Below, one piece after another: positions 1 to 8,397 of a DNA stretch of 56,889 bases. Both the position numbers and the translations under genes were made by a program. The notes below the pieces were generated by a model. It made no database searches and was not told where the DNA came from. It worked only from the letters and a program-made list of their open reading frames with translations. Origin of the DNA: Megamonas sp. UBA1799 (GTDB lineage Bacteria; Bacillota; Negativicutes; Selenomonadales; Selenomonadaceae); NCBI GenBank assembly GCA_002319815.1, contig DCFR01000066.1:2239-59127 (forward strand), written 5' to 3'. Every line of letters starts with the position of its first letter. Within the stretch, counting starts at the first letter, position 1.

Positions 1-2
1 TA

Positions 3-101
3 ACCAGTTATCTGATTGAGTACAGTGAAGATTGGTCAAGCGGACGTTCCTATATAAATCCTAAAATTATTACAGATCTTATCTTAACAAAGACTGCTTA
101 A
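3..101 (+). CDS. 3' end of an unidentified gene (partial)
   Basis: One frame is open from the window edge to a TAA at 99-101, giving a 32-residue C-terminal tail ending in the residues LILTKTA. The gene begins outside the window. The tail is too short to assign a family. It lies about 250 bp left of a tRNA-Ser 3' fragment, so it could belong to an integrated element ending there. It could also be a chance open frame. Confidence 0.35.
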   Translation, partial: TSYLIEYSEDWSSGRSYINPKIITDLILTKTA

Positions 102-355
102 TCTGATTCGGAGATTGATGGTTTTTGCGAACATTGCTTGACACTATCTTTTTGTGTATGACGCAATAGCATGATTTATAATAGGAAGATTCCGAGCATT
201 ACAAAAAAATCCAGTGACCACCAAGTGACCACCGGGAAAATTATGAGATGTGAAATTATGACATAATATAATAATTGCAAAAATAGTCTGCACCAGCCAA
301 GGCTTGAAACAGCTGATTGTGACAACGAAACATTACGAAACGTGATTATCGTTTG

Positions 356-459
<104 letters not shown>

Positions 460-460
460 G

Positions 461-755
461 GTGCGTCGGCAGGGGCGCATTCTCACGAGTGAAAGTCCCC
501 AGTGCGGGTGAATCGTGCCAAGCGCATAACTCAAGGCAAGAGTGTCCATCGTGAGATGAAACCTGAAGGAAGCTGGCGGAAAATCTCTGGCCTAACGGAC
601 AGAAATTACATCTAACGCAGGAAAAAGCCGGAATGGAGTTGCCACACAAACGCAAGATCAAAACTATTTGCGGTCAACTCTGTAGATGTAGCCGATAGAT
701 GGAGAGCAAGACTGCGTCCAGGTAGTAGGAGTAGATTACCGCAAAATTTAAGGCA
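461..755 (+). mobile_element. Group II intron 5' fragment (RNA only, no ORF)
   Basis: The stretch begins GTGCG, the bacterial group II intron 5' consensus. It continues with segments that resemble domain I of such introns from memory, for example GAGTGAAAGTCCC and CCTGAAGGAAGCTGGCGG. It begins immediately after the T-tract of a terminator hairpin, the preferred target of group IIC introns. No reverse-transcriptase gene follows and no domain V-like hairpin is recognisable, so it looks truncated. The right end is approximate. A covariance-model search would decide the class. Confidence 0.55.
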
Positions 756-928
756 GTTGTAACATAATTATTTGCGTTTGCAGGGGGCGACTTTGTGGTG
801 TGAAGATGGTTATGGATGGCCTTGCCGCCTTTATATGCAAGGCCTGTTTGATGTTGCAGATTTTCTGGGATATATATGATATAATGAAAATGAAAGTTGC
901 AGAAAGCTTTTGATTGGAGGGATTGGCT

Positions 929-1147
929 ATGGAATCAAAGCCCATAACGGATGATATGGTCGTTAAACGGGTGAATGCGGCAGTAAAGATTGCTTTGGAA
1001 AAAAATAAGGCAATGGATATTCCGAGTATTGTTTATGATCGTCAAACACAGAAAATCTATGAGCTTAGAAGTGATGGGTCGCGCGTCCCTATAGCTGATC
1101 GGGCTTGGAAAGGGCGTTATAGTGAACGGACAAAAGAAAAGGCCTGA
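929..1147 (+). CDS. Putative antitoxin partner of the zeta-type toxin
   Basis: This is a 72-residue charged protein without membrane segments. ATG 929 is chosen because GGAGG (916-920) lies 8 nt upstream; a TTG at 914 is also in frame but lacks such a site. Its 3' end overlaps the downstream kinase-like toxin gene by 26 nt, so the two are translationally coupled in the order antitoxin then toxin, as is usual for such modules. I do not recognise the family. The antitoxin role rests on position, size and overlap. Composition matches the rest of the island rather than the core genes. Confidence 0.55.
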   Translation: MESKPITDDMVVKRVNAAVKIALEKNKAMDIPSIVYDRQTQKIYELRSDGSRVPIADRAWKGRYSERTKEKA

Positions 1148-1727
1148 GATTGTTGTGTTTGCGGGGCCTAATGGTTCTGGGAAAACAACTTTTACAGAGG
1201 TTTTGCGGCCTTTGATGGATTATATTAATGCCGATGAAATCAAAAAGAATCTGAAATGCAGTGATCTGGCTGCAGCACAGCTGGCAGAGCAGCAAAGAGA
1301 AGCCCATCTAGCGAAGAGACAGGATTTTTGTTTTGAGACGGTAATGTCTACAGATCGGAATTTGCAGCTTTTGCAGAAAGCCAAACAAGCTGGGTATTTT
1401 ATTCGCTGTTATTATGTACTTACGGCAGACCCGAAAATCAATGTGTATCGTGTGAAGGCGAGGGTAGCTGCGGGCGGACATGATGTGCCGGAGACTAAAA
1501 TTTATGAACGTTTTCAACGAGCCATGATTTTAGTACCAGAAGTGGTTGCTATTAGTGATATCTGTCATATTTATGACAATTCTGAGGCAACAGCTTTTCG
1601 CATTTTTAAGAAGAGGAAAGATGTTTGCTATTATGATGGATGTGCCGATTGGCAGTTGGAAGATATTCAAACTTTAACGGGAATGATGGATTTGCAGCAT
1701 AAAGCGCTGAACTCTCCTTCTGATTGA
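1122..1727 (+). CDS. Zeta toxin family protein (UDP-sugar kinase-type toxin)
   Basis: This 201-residue P-loop kinase has a Walker A motif GPNGSGKTT at about residues 15-23 and an FETVMST motif near residue 65. It also has the ARVAAGGHDVPE segment at about 113-124, which matches the substrate-side region of zeta/PezT-like proteins. Family members phosphorylate UDP-N-acetylglucosamine and related nucleotide sugars, blocking wall precursor synthesis, or have drifted to other small-molecule kinases. The start is GTG 1122, with AAAGGG about 7 nt upstream inside the preceding gene. The size fits chromosomal single-domain zeta proteins. It is cargo of the tRNA-Ser island and may stabilise it. Confidence 0.8.
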   Translation: MNGQKKRPEIVVFAGPNGSGKTTFTEVLRPLMDYINADEIKKNLKCSDLAAAQLAEQQREAHLAKRQDFCFETVMSTDRNLQLLQKAKQAGYFIRCYYVLTADPKINVYRVKARVAAGGHDVPETKIYERFQRAMILVPEVVAISDICHIYDNSEATAFRIFKKRKDVCYYDGCADWQLEDIQTLTGMMDLQHKALNSPSD

Positions 1728-1787
1728 GTTGTAAGGGTTCTAGAGGAAGTGCTTTGACACCATTTTGACACCAACCGCCATAAAAAA

Positions 1788-1812
1788 GTGTGTTATTTCA
1801 TAACACCGTTTA
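1788..1812 (+). terminator. Weak hairpin after the toxin gene
   Basis: GTGTTA (1790-1795) pairs with TAACAC (1801-1806) across a 5-nt loop. The hairpin is preceded by an A-run and followed by only a short T-rich stretch. It could end the toxin operon. The rest of 1728-1890 shows no gene. Confidence 0.3.
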
Positions 1813-1890
1813 AAACGTAAATGGTTATCAATTCAAGTGGAATAAGGGCAGACAAGATTTTATAAGATGACCTTACACGGAATGTTTTGA

Positions 1891-1994
<104 letters not shown>

Positions 1995-2025
1995 CTATTG
2001 ACCAGGGGCTCGCGATTGTTGATTT

Positions 2026-2340
2026 TTACTGTTGTAATAACGACAGAATCTGTTCCTTGGGAATCACGCCGACCGAGGAGGTCTTTATTTTTCCGTTTTC
2101 AAACAATAGCAGCGTCGGAATGCTCATAACTGCAAATTGATCAGCTAAAGCAGGCTGCTCATCAATATTTACTTTGCCTACTTTTACTTTGCCGCTTGTT
2201 TCCTGCGCAATTTCCTCAATTATAGGGGAAAGCATTTTACAAGGGCCGCACCAAGGGGCCCAAAAATCCAAGAGAACTTTTGTATCGGCGTTCAGGACTT
2301 CCTGCGTGAAATTTTCTTTGGTAATAGTGATAATTGACAT
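2026..2340 (-). CDS. trxA: Thioredoxin
   Basis: This 104-residue protein spans a single thioredoxin fold with the catalytic WCGPC motif (W30, C31, C34) and the cis-proline segment SIPTLLLF. It would reduce protein disulfides in the cytoplasm, or persulfides made by the neighbouring enzyme. The gene follows the reductase-fusion gene on the same strand after only 19 nt, so the two are co-transcribed. This points to a dedicated redox partner. Whether it is the cell's only thioredoxin cannot be told from the window. Confidence 0.93.
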   Translation of the reverse strand: MSIITITKENFTQEVLNADTKVLLDFWAPWCGPCKMLSPIIEEIAQETSGKVKVGKVNIDEQPALADQFAVMSIPTLLLFENGKIKTSSVGVIPKEQILSLLQQ

Positions 2341-2359
2341 TTTGTTTCCTCCTAAAATT

Positions 2360-4816
2360 TTAGATAAACAAATTTACATTGGCATCTTCGGCCGCGCTGA
2401 GATAGGATCCGACGCCACCAACTTGGATGCCGTCAATTAGTTCTTTTTTCTGAATGCCCATAACGTCCATAGACATTTGACAAGCAATCATTTCAATGCC
2501 ATTTTGCTGCGCCGTCTTGATAAGCTTTTCCAGAGAATCTATATTTTTCTTTTGCATAATCTGGCGCATCATTTTTGTTCCTAAACCGAACATATTCATG
2601 TTAGAGAGCTTTAGGTTTTTACTGCCGCGCGGCATCATCCAGCCAAACATTTTTTCCATCAAATATTTTTCAACCGTTACAGGCTCTGGTTTACGCAAAA
2701 TGTTCAGACCCCAGAAGGTGAAAAACATCGTAACTTTTTTATTCATTGCCGCAGCTCCATTGGCAATAATGAAAGAAGCAATCGCCTTATCCAGATCGCC
2801 GCTGAAAACGACAATGGTTTTGTTATCTTTTGCTGCTGCAAGCTGTGCGGCGCCCGTTTGTACGTTTGTGTCGGCAAGATGGCCTTTTTGAATCCAGACG
2901 ATTACGCGGCCACGTTCTTGCTCTCGTTTTAACAACAGGTTGTTTGTCCGGTCACACCAGGCTTTACTATCACTAAAGAATCCTGCATCCGAAGCGATCG
3001 CTTTCACTATTTTTCCGGGTGCCAGCGTATCAAATTTTAGTTTTAATTTCATGAGCGGACCAGGACAAGAGAGGCCTGTGAGGTCCATTTCTTCATCAAA
3101 GGAAAGTATGCTCTGGGAAGCGATTCCTGGTGATTTTTGTTCGTTGGTTATATCGGTATCTGAGGTTGCTTCATTTACCGTAAAGTCTTGTTGCTTGGCG
3201 GAGGTATAACCGCCCATTAAATTTTTAACAGAAAAGCCATTTTGTTTTAAAATTCGTTCGGCGATATACCCGCGCAGCCCAACTTTACAGTAAACTACCA
3301 TGGGAACGGTTTTATCGAGTTCGGTCAGCCGGGTACGCAGTTCATCCAGAGGAAAGTTTACTGCTCCGGGTAGGTGATGCGTTTTATATTCCAATTCAGT
3401 TCCTACATCAATTAACCGCGCGCCTTTTGCGATGGCTTCTGGTAAATCAGCATAGGCAATTCCATCGGTTAGTCCCCGCAAAACGTTTTCTGCGGCATAC
3501 CCGGCCATGTTTACCGGATCTTTAGCGGACGAAAATGGCGGCGCATAGGCGAGTTCCAGTTCAGTCAAATCATAGACGGTGCCGCCTAAACGTAAAACGG
3601 ACGCAATTACGTCAATGCGCTTATCCACTCCGTCATAGCCAATAGCCTGTGCTCCCAAAATACGGCCCTTTAGATCAAATAATAATTTCAAGGTCATTTG
3701 GTTGGAGCCGGGATAGTAGCCGGCATGGGACTCCGGATGGATGCAAATGGCCTTATATACTTGCTGCTGCCTTTTTAAGCTGCGTTCATTGCTGCCGGTG
3801 GAGGCGGCAACCAGGTCAAAGACCTTTAGAATCGAGGTTCCCTGCACTCCCTTGTATTGACTGGGAATCCCAGCAATGTTGTCGGCGGCAATACGGCCTT
3901 GTTTATTTGCCGGTCCGGCTAACGGCACAGCTGTTTTTTCCCCATTGATGAAATCTACGACTTCCACGGCGTCGCCAACGGCGTAAACATCGGCGGCATT
4001 GGTTTGCAGGTGTTCGTCGACCAGAATATGGCCGCGGGCACCGAGATGAATACCGCTGTTTTGCAAAAACTGTGTATCGGGACGCACGCCAATGGCCAGA
4101 ACAACGAAATCCGCCGATACCTTTTTCCCGCTGCTGAGGCTGATTTCAATCGTGCCGTCGTTATCGGAAAAAGCTTGGACGCCGTCTTCTAAAATGATTC
4201 TGACGCCTTTTTCTACCAGTTCTTTTTCGATAATCTTTACCATATCGGTGTCAAACGGAGCCAAGATATGTGGCGCGGCTTCGATTACGGTGACGTCTAA
4301 ACCACGCTGCCGTAAATTTTCCGCCATCTCAATGCCGATGAAGCCTCCGCCAATAATGACAGTCCGGTGCAAATTCATATCGGCAAAATGTTTCAGCTGA
4401 TCGGCGTCGGGTATATTTCGCAAGCTGATAATTTTCGGATGGTTGATACCGGGAATGGGCGGTCTCAATGGCTGCGCTCCCGGGGACAAAAGCAGGGCAT
4501 CATAGGTTTCTTCATAAATTTTCTGATCGTTTGTCCGCACCTTTATTTTTTTTGCGGCAGGATCAATTTGAATTACTTCACTTTTAACTCTGACATCAAT
4601 ATTAAAGCGTCCGTTTAATTTTTCCGGCGTTTGTACCAGCAAGCGCTCGCGGTCTTTAATTGTGCTGCCGATATAATAGGGCAAACCGCAATTGGCAAAG
4701 GATACATAATCGCCGCGTTCAAATAATATAATTTCTGCAGACTCGTCCAGCCGTCTTAACCGGGCGGCTGCTGTAGCTCCGCCGGCGACACCGCCGACAA
4801 TAATATATTTTTTCAT
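2360..4816 (-). CDS. CoA-disulfide/persulfide reductase fused to rhodanese, TusA and DsrE domains
   Basis: This 818-residue protein has four domains. Residues 1-445 form an FAD/NAD(P)H pyridine nucleotide-disulfide oxidoreductase of the CoA-disulfide reductase group: FAD-binding GGVAGG near the N-terminus, the single redox Cys43 in NCGLP, and the NAD-site motif GGGFIG at 156-161. Residues 450-545 are a rhodanese domain (Cys510 in YCKVGLRG). Residues 577-645 are a TusA/SirA-like sulfur carrier (Cys584 in SCPGP). Residues 665-818 are a DsrE-type domain with Cys779. Known relatives reduce CoA-disulfide, CoA-persulfide or polysulfide. The cysteine series suggests internal relay of sulfane sulfur. 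The start has AGGAGG 8 nt upstream. It is the first gene of an operon with thioredoxin. Confidence 0.88.
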   Translation of the reverse strand: MKKYIIVGGVAGGATAAARLRRLDESAEIILFERGDYVSFANCGLPYYIGSTIKDRERLLVQTPEKLNGRFNIDVRVKSEVIQIDPAAKKIKVRTNDQKIYEETYDALLLSPGAQPLRPPIPGINHPKIISLRNIPDADQLKHFADMNLHRTVIIGGGFIGIEMAENLRQRGLDVTVIEAAPHILAPFDTDMVKIIEKELVEKGVRIILEDGVQAFSDNDGTIEISLSSGKKVSADFVVLAIGVRPDTQFLQNSGIHLGARGHILVDEHLQTNAADVYAVGDAVEVVDFINGEKTAVPLAGPANKQGRIAADNIAGIPSQYKGVQGTSILKVFDLVAASTGSNERSLKRQQQVYKAICIHPESHAGYYPGSNQMTLKLLFDLKGRILGAQAIGYDGVDKRIDVIASVLRLGGTVYDLTELELAYAPPFSSAKDPVNMAGYAAENVLRGLTDGIAYADLPEAIAKGARLIDVGTELEYKTHHLPGAVNFPLDELRTRLTELDKTVPMVVYCKVGLRGYIAERILKQNGFSVKNLMGGYTSAKQQDFTVNEATSDTDITNEQKSPGIASQSILSFDEEMDLTGLSCPGPLMKLKLKFDTLAPGKIVKAIASDAGFFSDSKAWCDRTNNLLLKREQERGRVIVWIQKGHLADTNVQTGAAQLAAAKDNKTIVVFSGDLDKAIASFIIANGAAAMNKKVTMFFTFWGLNILRKPEPVTVEKYLMEKMFGWMMPRGSKNLKLSNMNMFGLGTKMMRQIMQKKNIDSLEKLIKTAQQNGIEMIACQMSMDVMGIQKKELIDGIQVGGVGSYLSAAEDANVNLFI

Positions 4817-4923
4817 GTTTTGTACCTCCTCGGTATTTGTTCATATACTTTTACCATAAAATTACTTTCGTGCTTGTATGACCTTCAATGTCAAACACAT
4901 TTTTATATAAACACTATATTTGT

Positions 4924-4952
4924 ATATTACGATATAAAGATATAAAAGTCAA
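4924..4952 (-). promoter_or_regulatory. Sigma-A-type promoter for the reductase-trxA operon
   Basis: Read on the minus strand, a -35 TTGACT (4952-4947) is separated by exactly 17 nt from a -10 TAATAT (4929-4924). The leader would be about 100 nt. Downstream of it, at about 4879-4893, lies an imperfect palindrome TGAC-N7-GTCA that could bind a regulator. Confidence 0.6.
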
Positions 4953-5009
4953 CGAAAATAATTTTAAAAGTAAAAAAAGCTTGGTGGTGAAGGAGTTTAT
5001 TTCCTTGTA

Positions 5010-5038
5010 TTGCAAAGCAAATTGTAGAAAATTTACAT
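5010..5038 (+). promoter_or_regulatory. Candidate promoter for the HD-GYP gene
   Basis: TTGCAA (5010-5015), a 17-nt spacer and TTACAT (5033-5038) fit a vegetative promoter moderately well. It would give a leader of about 260 nt before the start codon at 5304. Confidence 0.4.
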
Positions 5039-5044
5039 AAAAAT

Positions 5045-5303
5045 GGTACGAATGATTTTTTTGTCTGGGACTAATGCTGCTTCTCCAACTAGCGCAAGTT
5101 CACGTAAACTAGATATAAGGATATGTATGCTTGCGTATAGGCATGCCAGAAGATAAATGAAGACTTGCTTTCGATGGCGTTTTAACGCCGTTTGGGCTTG
5201 AGTCGAATTTATCCAGGGTTTTAGCCGCTCGCTGAACACCGCCTGTAAGGGCGGGCGTATCAGAACGGTTAAGTCCATTCGGATCAACGAAGGAGACGTT
5301 GTC
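5045..5303 (+). promoter_or_regulatory. Long hairpin-bearing leader ahead of the HD-GYP gene
   Basis: No convincing gene lies here. Two clear hairpins are visible: GGCGT/ACGCC (5176-5180 with 5185-5189) and CCGCC/GGCGG (5239-5243 with 5250-5254). A ribosome site GGAG lies 8 nt before the ATG. I could not match the region to a c-di-GMP riboswitch consensus by eye. The structured leader may be regulatory, but no ligand can be assigned. Confidence 0.3.
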
Positions 5304-6341
5304 ATGTCTAAAATGGTTATGGTAGAAGCGCTGGCGCCGGGAGATGTTCTGGCGGACGAAGTGCTGTCGATGAATGGGCGCGTTTTGTTGGGGCGGTCGA
5401 TCACGCTGACGCCTCGTCATCTTACCTTGTTAAAAAGCTGGGATATTCAAAGCGTTTTTATAGAAGGGGAGGAAACTGCTGCGGCGGAGGAAGCAGCAGT
5501 CGAAGCGCCGGCTGCAGAAACGGCGGCGATAGATTCTTTTCGTGAAGATTACCAGCAGATTGTGGATGATTTAGAAGAATCTTTTACGATCATTCAGCAG
5601 CATCAGCTGGTGCCGGTGACAAAAATGACCGAGAATGCGATGAGAATTGATGCCTCTTTGGCGAAAAACCTCGAATCGCTGGGCTATTTACTTACCGATA
5701 GCAGGGATTCATCAAAGTTGATTTCCGGGCATTCGGTGCGGGTAGCTTTTTTTGCTGATTTGATTGCCCGGCAGCTGCACTGGCAGGAAAATGATATTCA
5801 GGGAGTGACGTTGGCCGGTCTGATGCACGATGTTGGCAATTTGCTGGTCAAGCCGACGCTGCTGCTTTATAAGGAAGCGCACCTGGCGGAGACAGCGTCT
5901 TTACTGCAGCGGGCCCGCATGCTCCCTGCACCGGTTATCATGGGAATTGTGCAGCACCGGGAATATATCAATGGGACGGGATTCCCTAATAAAACCCAGG
6001 GTTCGCAGATTCATCCTTATGCAAAGGTGATTGCCATTGCGGATGCTTTCTATAATATGGCGTATAATTTGCAGGGTGTGAATCCGTTTATTACCATGGA
6101 TATGTTGAAACATGAAATGTATGTAAAATTTGATCCGCTGATTTGCGAAACTTTTCTCAGTTCTATGAAAGACCATCTGATGCTGAGCCGGGTGCTGTTG
6201 TCTGATAACCAGACGGCGGAAGTTGTGTTTTTTAATAAAATGAATTATCAGGATCCGGTATTAAAGACGGCGGATAATAAAATCATCAATCTGGCCGAGC
6301 GCCGGGATCTGAAAATCGTCCGGCTCATTGCTTCGGATTAG
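5304..6341 (+). CDS. HD-GYP-like domain protein (putative c-di-GMP phosphodiesterase or sensor)
   Basis: This 345-residue soluble protein has an N-terminal region of about 60 residues resembling the domain often found ahead of HD-GYP modules, then an Ala/Glu-rich linker (about 55-75). An HD superfamily domain covers about 140-300. Visible motifs are GHSVRVAF, the HD pair in GLMHDVGN and an NGTGFP segment at the GYP position. Canonical HD-GYP enzymes hydrolyse c-di-GMP. Here the usual HHE reads QHRE, the Lys after HDxG is Asn and GYP is GFP, so one metal ligand may be missing and activity is uncertain. It is a single-gene unit closed by a terminator at 6430-6456, next to a diguanylate cyclase operon. 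Confidence 0.75.
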   Translation: MSKMVMVEALAPGDVLADEVLSMNGRVLLGRSITLTPRHLTLLKSWDIQSVFIEGEETAAAEEAAVEAPAAETAAIDSFREDYQQIVDDLEESFTIIQQHQLVPVTKMTENAMRIDASLAKNLESLGYLLTDSRDSSKLISGHSVRVAFFADLIARQLHWQENDIQGVTLAGLMHDVGNLLVKPTLLLYKEAHLAETASLLQRARMLPAPVIMGIVQHREYINGTGFPNKTQGSQIHPYAKVIAIADAFYNMAYNLQGVNPFITMDMLKHEMYVKFDPLICETFLSSMKDHLMLSRVLLSDNQTAEVVFFNKMNYQDPVLKTADNKIINLAERRDLKIVRLIASD

Positions 6342-6429
6342 CCGGTGGTTTACACTAAGAAAATATACAAATATTGTCAGGTGAATGATTTGAATTTCAG
6401 CCTAAAGAAGCGTATGATAAAGAAAGTAT

Positions 6430-6456
6430 CCGATGGTATCGTATCGGATTTTTTCG
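6430..6456 (+). terminator. Intrinsic terminator after the HD-GYP gene
   Basis: A 7-bp stem ATCCGAT/ATCGGAT (6430-6436 with 6445-6451), with an 8-nt loop, is followed by a run of T through 6456. It separates the HD-GYP gene from the Sia-like operon. Confidence 0.75.
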
Positions 6457-6527
6457 CTTGGCGTGCTGAGGCAGTTTTGCCAATACCGGCTTGCATTTGT
6501 TGGGCGTAGTTATGCAAGGACGTGACG

Positions 6528-8375
6528 ATGGGTATGATATTTCACCGACAGGATAAGGAAAGGGAGCAGATGCGATTATTTGATCGTAATGCGGTTAAGG
6601 TGATTGTGACCGGGTGTATTGTTCTGGCCGCTGCTTTAATGATTATGAGCATTACCGGGATTATGATTATGAACAAGGCCGTCGTAGATAAGCTGAAGCA
6701 GGATGAACTGCAGATGCAGGCGGAAAATATCAGTACCATGATTGAAAGTCGGATCGACAAGGCGCTGTCCGTGGCGCAGTTGCTGGCGCATTCTCCCTTA
6801 ATTGTGGAGTGGCTTCGTCAGCCGGATGACGACGGAAGGCAGGTGTCGGTGCTGCCATATGTGCAGTATTTGGCCGATTCAATGGATTATGATACGGTTT
6901 TTTTTGCTGCAAAAAATACGGATCAATACTGGGCTTACCATGATCGTCGTTTTGCTGAACTGGAGCCGCTTTCCGCAGCCGATCCACAGGATCGATGGTT
7001 TTTTTCTTTTTTGCAGCGGCAAGTTCCCTATGAAATGAAGATTGATTATAATAAAAGTTTGAAGGATACGTTTGTTTGGATTAACGCATTGGTAGCAGTG
7101 GATGGTCGTCCGGTCGGGGTTGCCGGCGTCGGCATGAATCTCGGCAAGGTAGTTCAGTCGCTGCTGTCTGAAGATCAGGAGGCTGGGCGGCATAATGATC
7201 TTTGGCTGGTAGATGGAGCGGGGCGGATTTGTCTTTCCAAGGACCCGGCTTATTTGGATGGATTGGTGCAGCAGTATTTTCCTTCATCGCTGGCCGAGGA
7301 TATCCAGCAGGCGCCGGAGCAGACTTTTTTTGTTCAGGAATATGAGAATGAGAATGGTCGTCTTTATGATATTGCTTATAAGCAGATACAAAACAGCGAC
7401 TGGAAGATCGTGATTCGTACCTCGCGCGCCGATAGTCTGGCTTTTTTGGACAAGGTCAAGTATCATATGGCGGCGTCCGGCGCCGTGATTTTGCTTTGTA
7501 TGGGGTTGTTGTTTTTTCTGGTGTCCCGCCGGATTGCCGATCCTTATAAACGGTCGCTGCAATTGAATCAGGCATTGGAAAAAGCGGTAACAGCAAGGAC
7601 GTTGGAGCTGCAGGAAAAAAATATGAAAATTCAGGATAGCTTGGAATATGCCCGTTTGATACAACAGGCCATTATGCCATCGACAGATGGGTTGGCGCAG
7701 TATTTGAAAGATGCGTTTGTGATTTTTGAGCCAAAGGACAGTATCGGCGGTGATTTTTATTGGTATCGGGCTTATGAGACGGGCGTTTTGCTGTCGGTTG
7801 GCGATTGTACGGGGCATGGCGTTCCCGGGGCGCTGATGACGACAGCTCTTAATGCAATGCTGAATCATATTGCTGATGAAACGGGATATGAAGACCCGGC
7901 AAAGGTCCTGCAGCAGTTAACGGCCGCTTTTTGTCAGTCGTTTTCCGGCAATGGCGGGAAGTCGATCACGGATGGTTTTGAGGCGGCGGTGGTTTTTGTC
8001 GGACGGAATGGTCAGGTCGCTTTTGCCGGCGCGAATATGTCGCTGTACTATTATGACGGCAGTCAGATAATTGAGATTCGTGGGGATCGCGGGGCAGTGG
8101 ACTGTCAGATGGCTCCCGAAAAAAAAGATTTCAGCAAGAAGGTAATTGTCGGGCAGATGGAGAATATGTTTTATGCTGTTACTGATGGGTACCGGCAGCA
8201 ACCGGGCGGGGAACGTTCGCTGCCTTATGGCAAAAAACGTTTGTTGGCGCTGTTAGAGTCTGTAGCCGGACGGTCGGGGGCGGAACAGAAAGAACAGATT
8301 TCGCAGGAACTGCACGCCTATGCTCCCATTGAGAACCGTCGGGACGATGTGACGGTTCTGGGATTCAGAATATAG
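6528..8375 (+). CDS. siaA: SiaA-like membrane PP2C/SpoIIE phosphatase with extracytoplasmic sensor
   Basis: A protein of about 615 residues. A transmembrane helix (about 25-48) is followed by a roughly 265-residue extracytoplasmic Cache-like region, a second helix (about 310-335) and a linker. A PP2C/SpoIIE phosphatase domain (about 385-610) carries metal-site motifs GGDFYW and GDCTGHGVPGA. Upstream of it, EYARLIQQAIMP matches the helix typical of this phosphatase group. In the Pseudomonas Sia pathway SiaA dephosphorylates SiaC in response to an external cue. ATG 6528 has AAGGA 7 nt upstream; an ATG at 6570 also has a good site and would shorten the N-terminus by 14 residues. First gene of the four-gene operon. 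Confidence 0.85.
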   Translation: MGMIFHRQDKEREQMRLFDRNAVKVIVTGCIVLAAALMIMSITGIMIMNKAVVDKLKQDELQMQAENISTMIESRIDKALSVAQLLAHSPLIVEWLRQPDDDGRQVSVLPYVQYLADSMDYDTVFFAAKNTDQYWAYHDRRFAELEPLSAADPQDRWFFSFLQRQVPYEMKIDYNKSLKDTFVWINALVAVDGRPVGVAGVGMNLGKVVQSLLSEDQEAGRHNDLWLVDGAGRICLSKDPAYLDGLVQQYFPSSLAEDIQQAPEQTFFVQEYENENGRLYDIAYKQIQNSDWKIVIRTSRADSLAFLDKVKYHMAASGAVILLCMGLLFFLVSRRIADPYKRSLQLNQALEKAVTARTLELQEKNMKIQDSLEYARLIQQAIMPSTDGLAQYLKDAFVIFEPKDSIGGDFYWYRAYETGVLLSVGDCTGHGVPGALMTTALNAMLNHIADETGYEDPAKVLQQLTAAFCQSFSGNGGKSITDGFEAAVVFVGRNGQVAFAGANMSLYYYDGSQIIEIRGDRGAVDCQMAPEKKDFSKKVIVGQMENMFYAVTDGYRQQPGGERSLPYGKKRLLALLESVAGRSGAEQKEQISQELHAYAPIENRRDDVTVLGFRI

Positions 8376-8397
8376 GAAAGATGGGGAGAGGATACAA

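Noticed and set aside
205..235. Short direct repeats (GTGACCACC) as a CRISPR or integrase arm-site array
   Set aside because: Only two adjacent partial copies are present, with no regular spacers and no cas genes. An arm-type site is possible but cannot be supported.
5150..5303. A known c-di-GMP riboswitch (GEMM-I or GEMM-II)
   Set aside because: The gene context made it attractive, but the conserved GGGCAAA-type core and tetraloop-receptor pattern are not seen.
5033..5420. Minus-strand open frames over the HD-GYP leader
   Set aside because: Two overlapping antisense frames with Arg/Thr/Pro-rich random-looking products and no ribosome site; they overlap the start of the clearly coding plus-strand gene.
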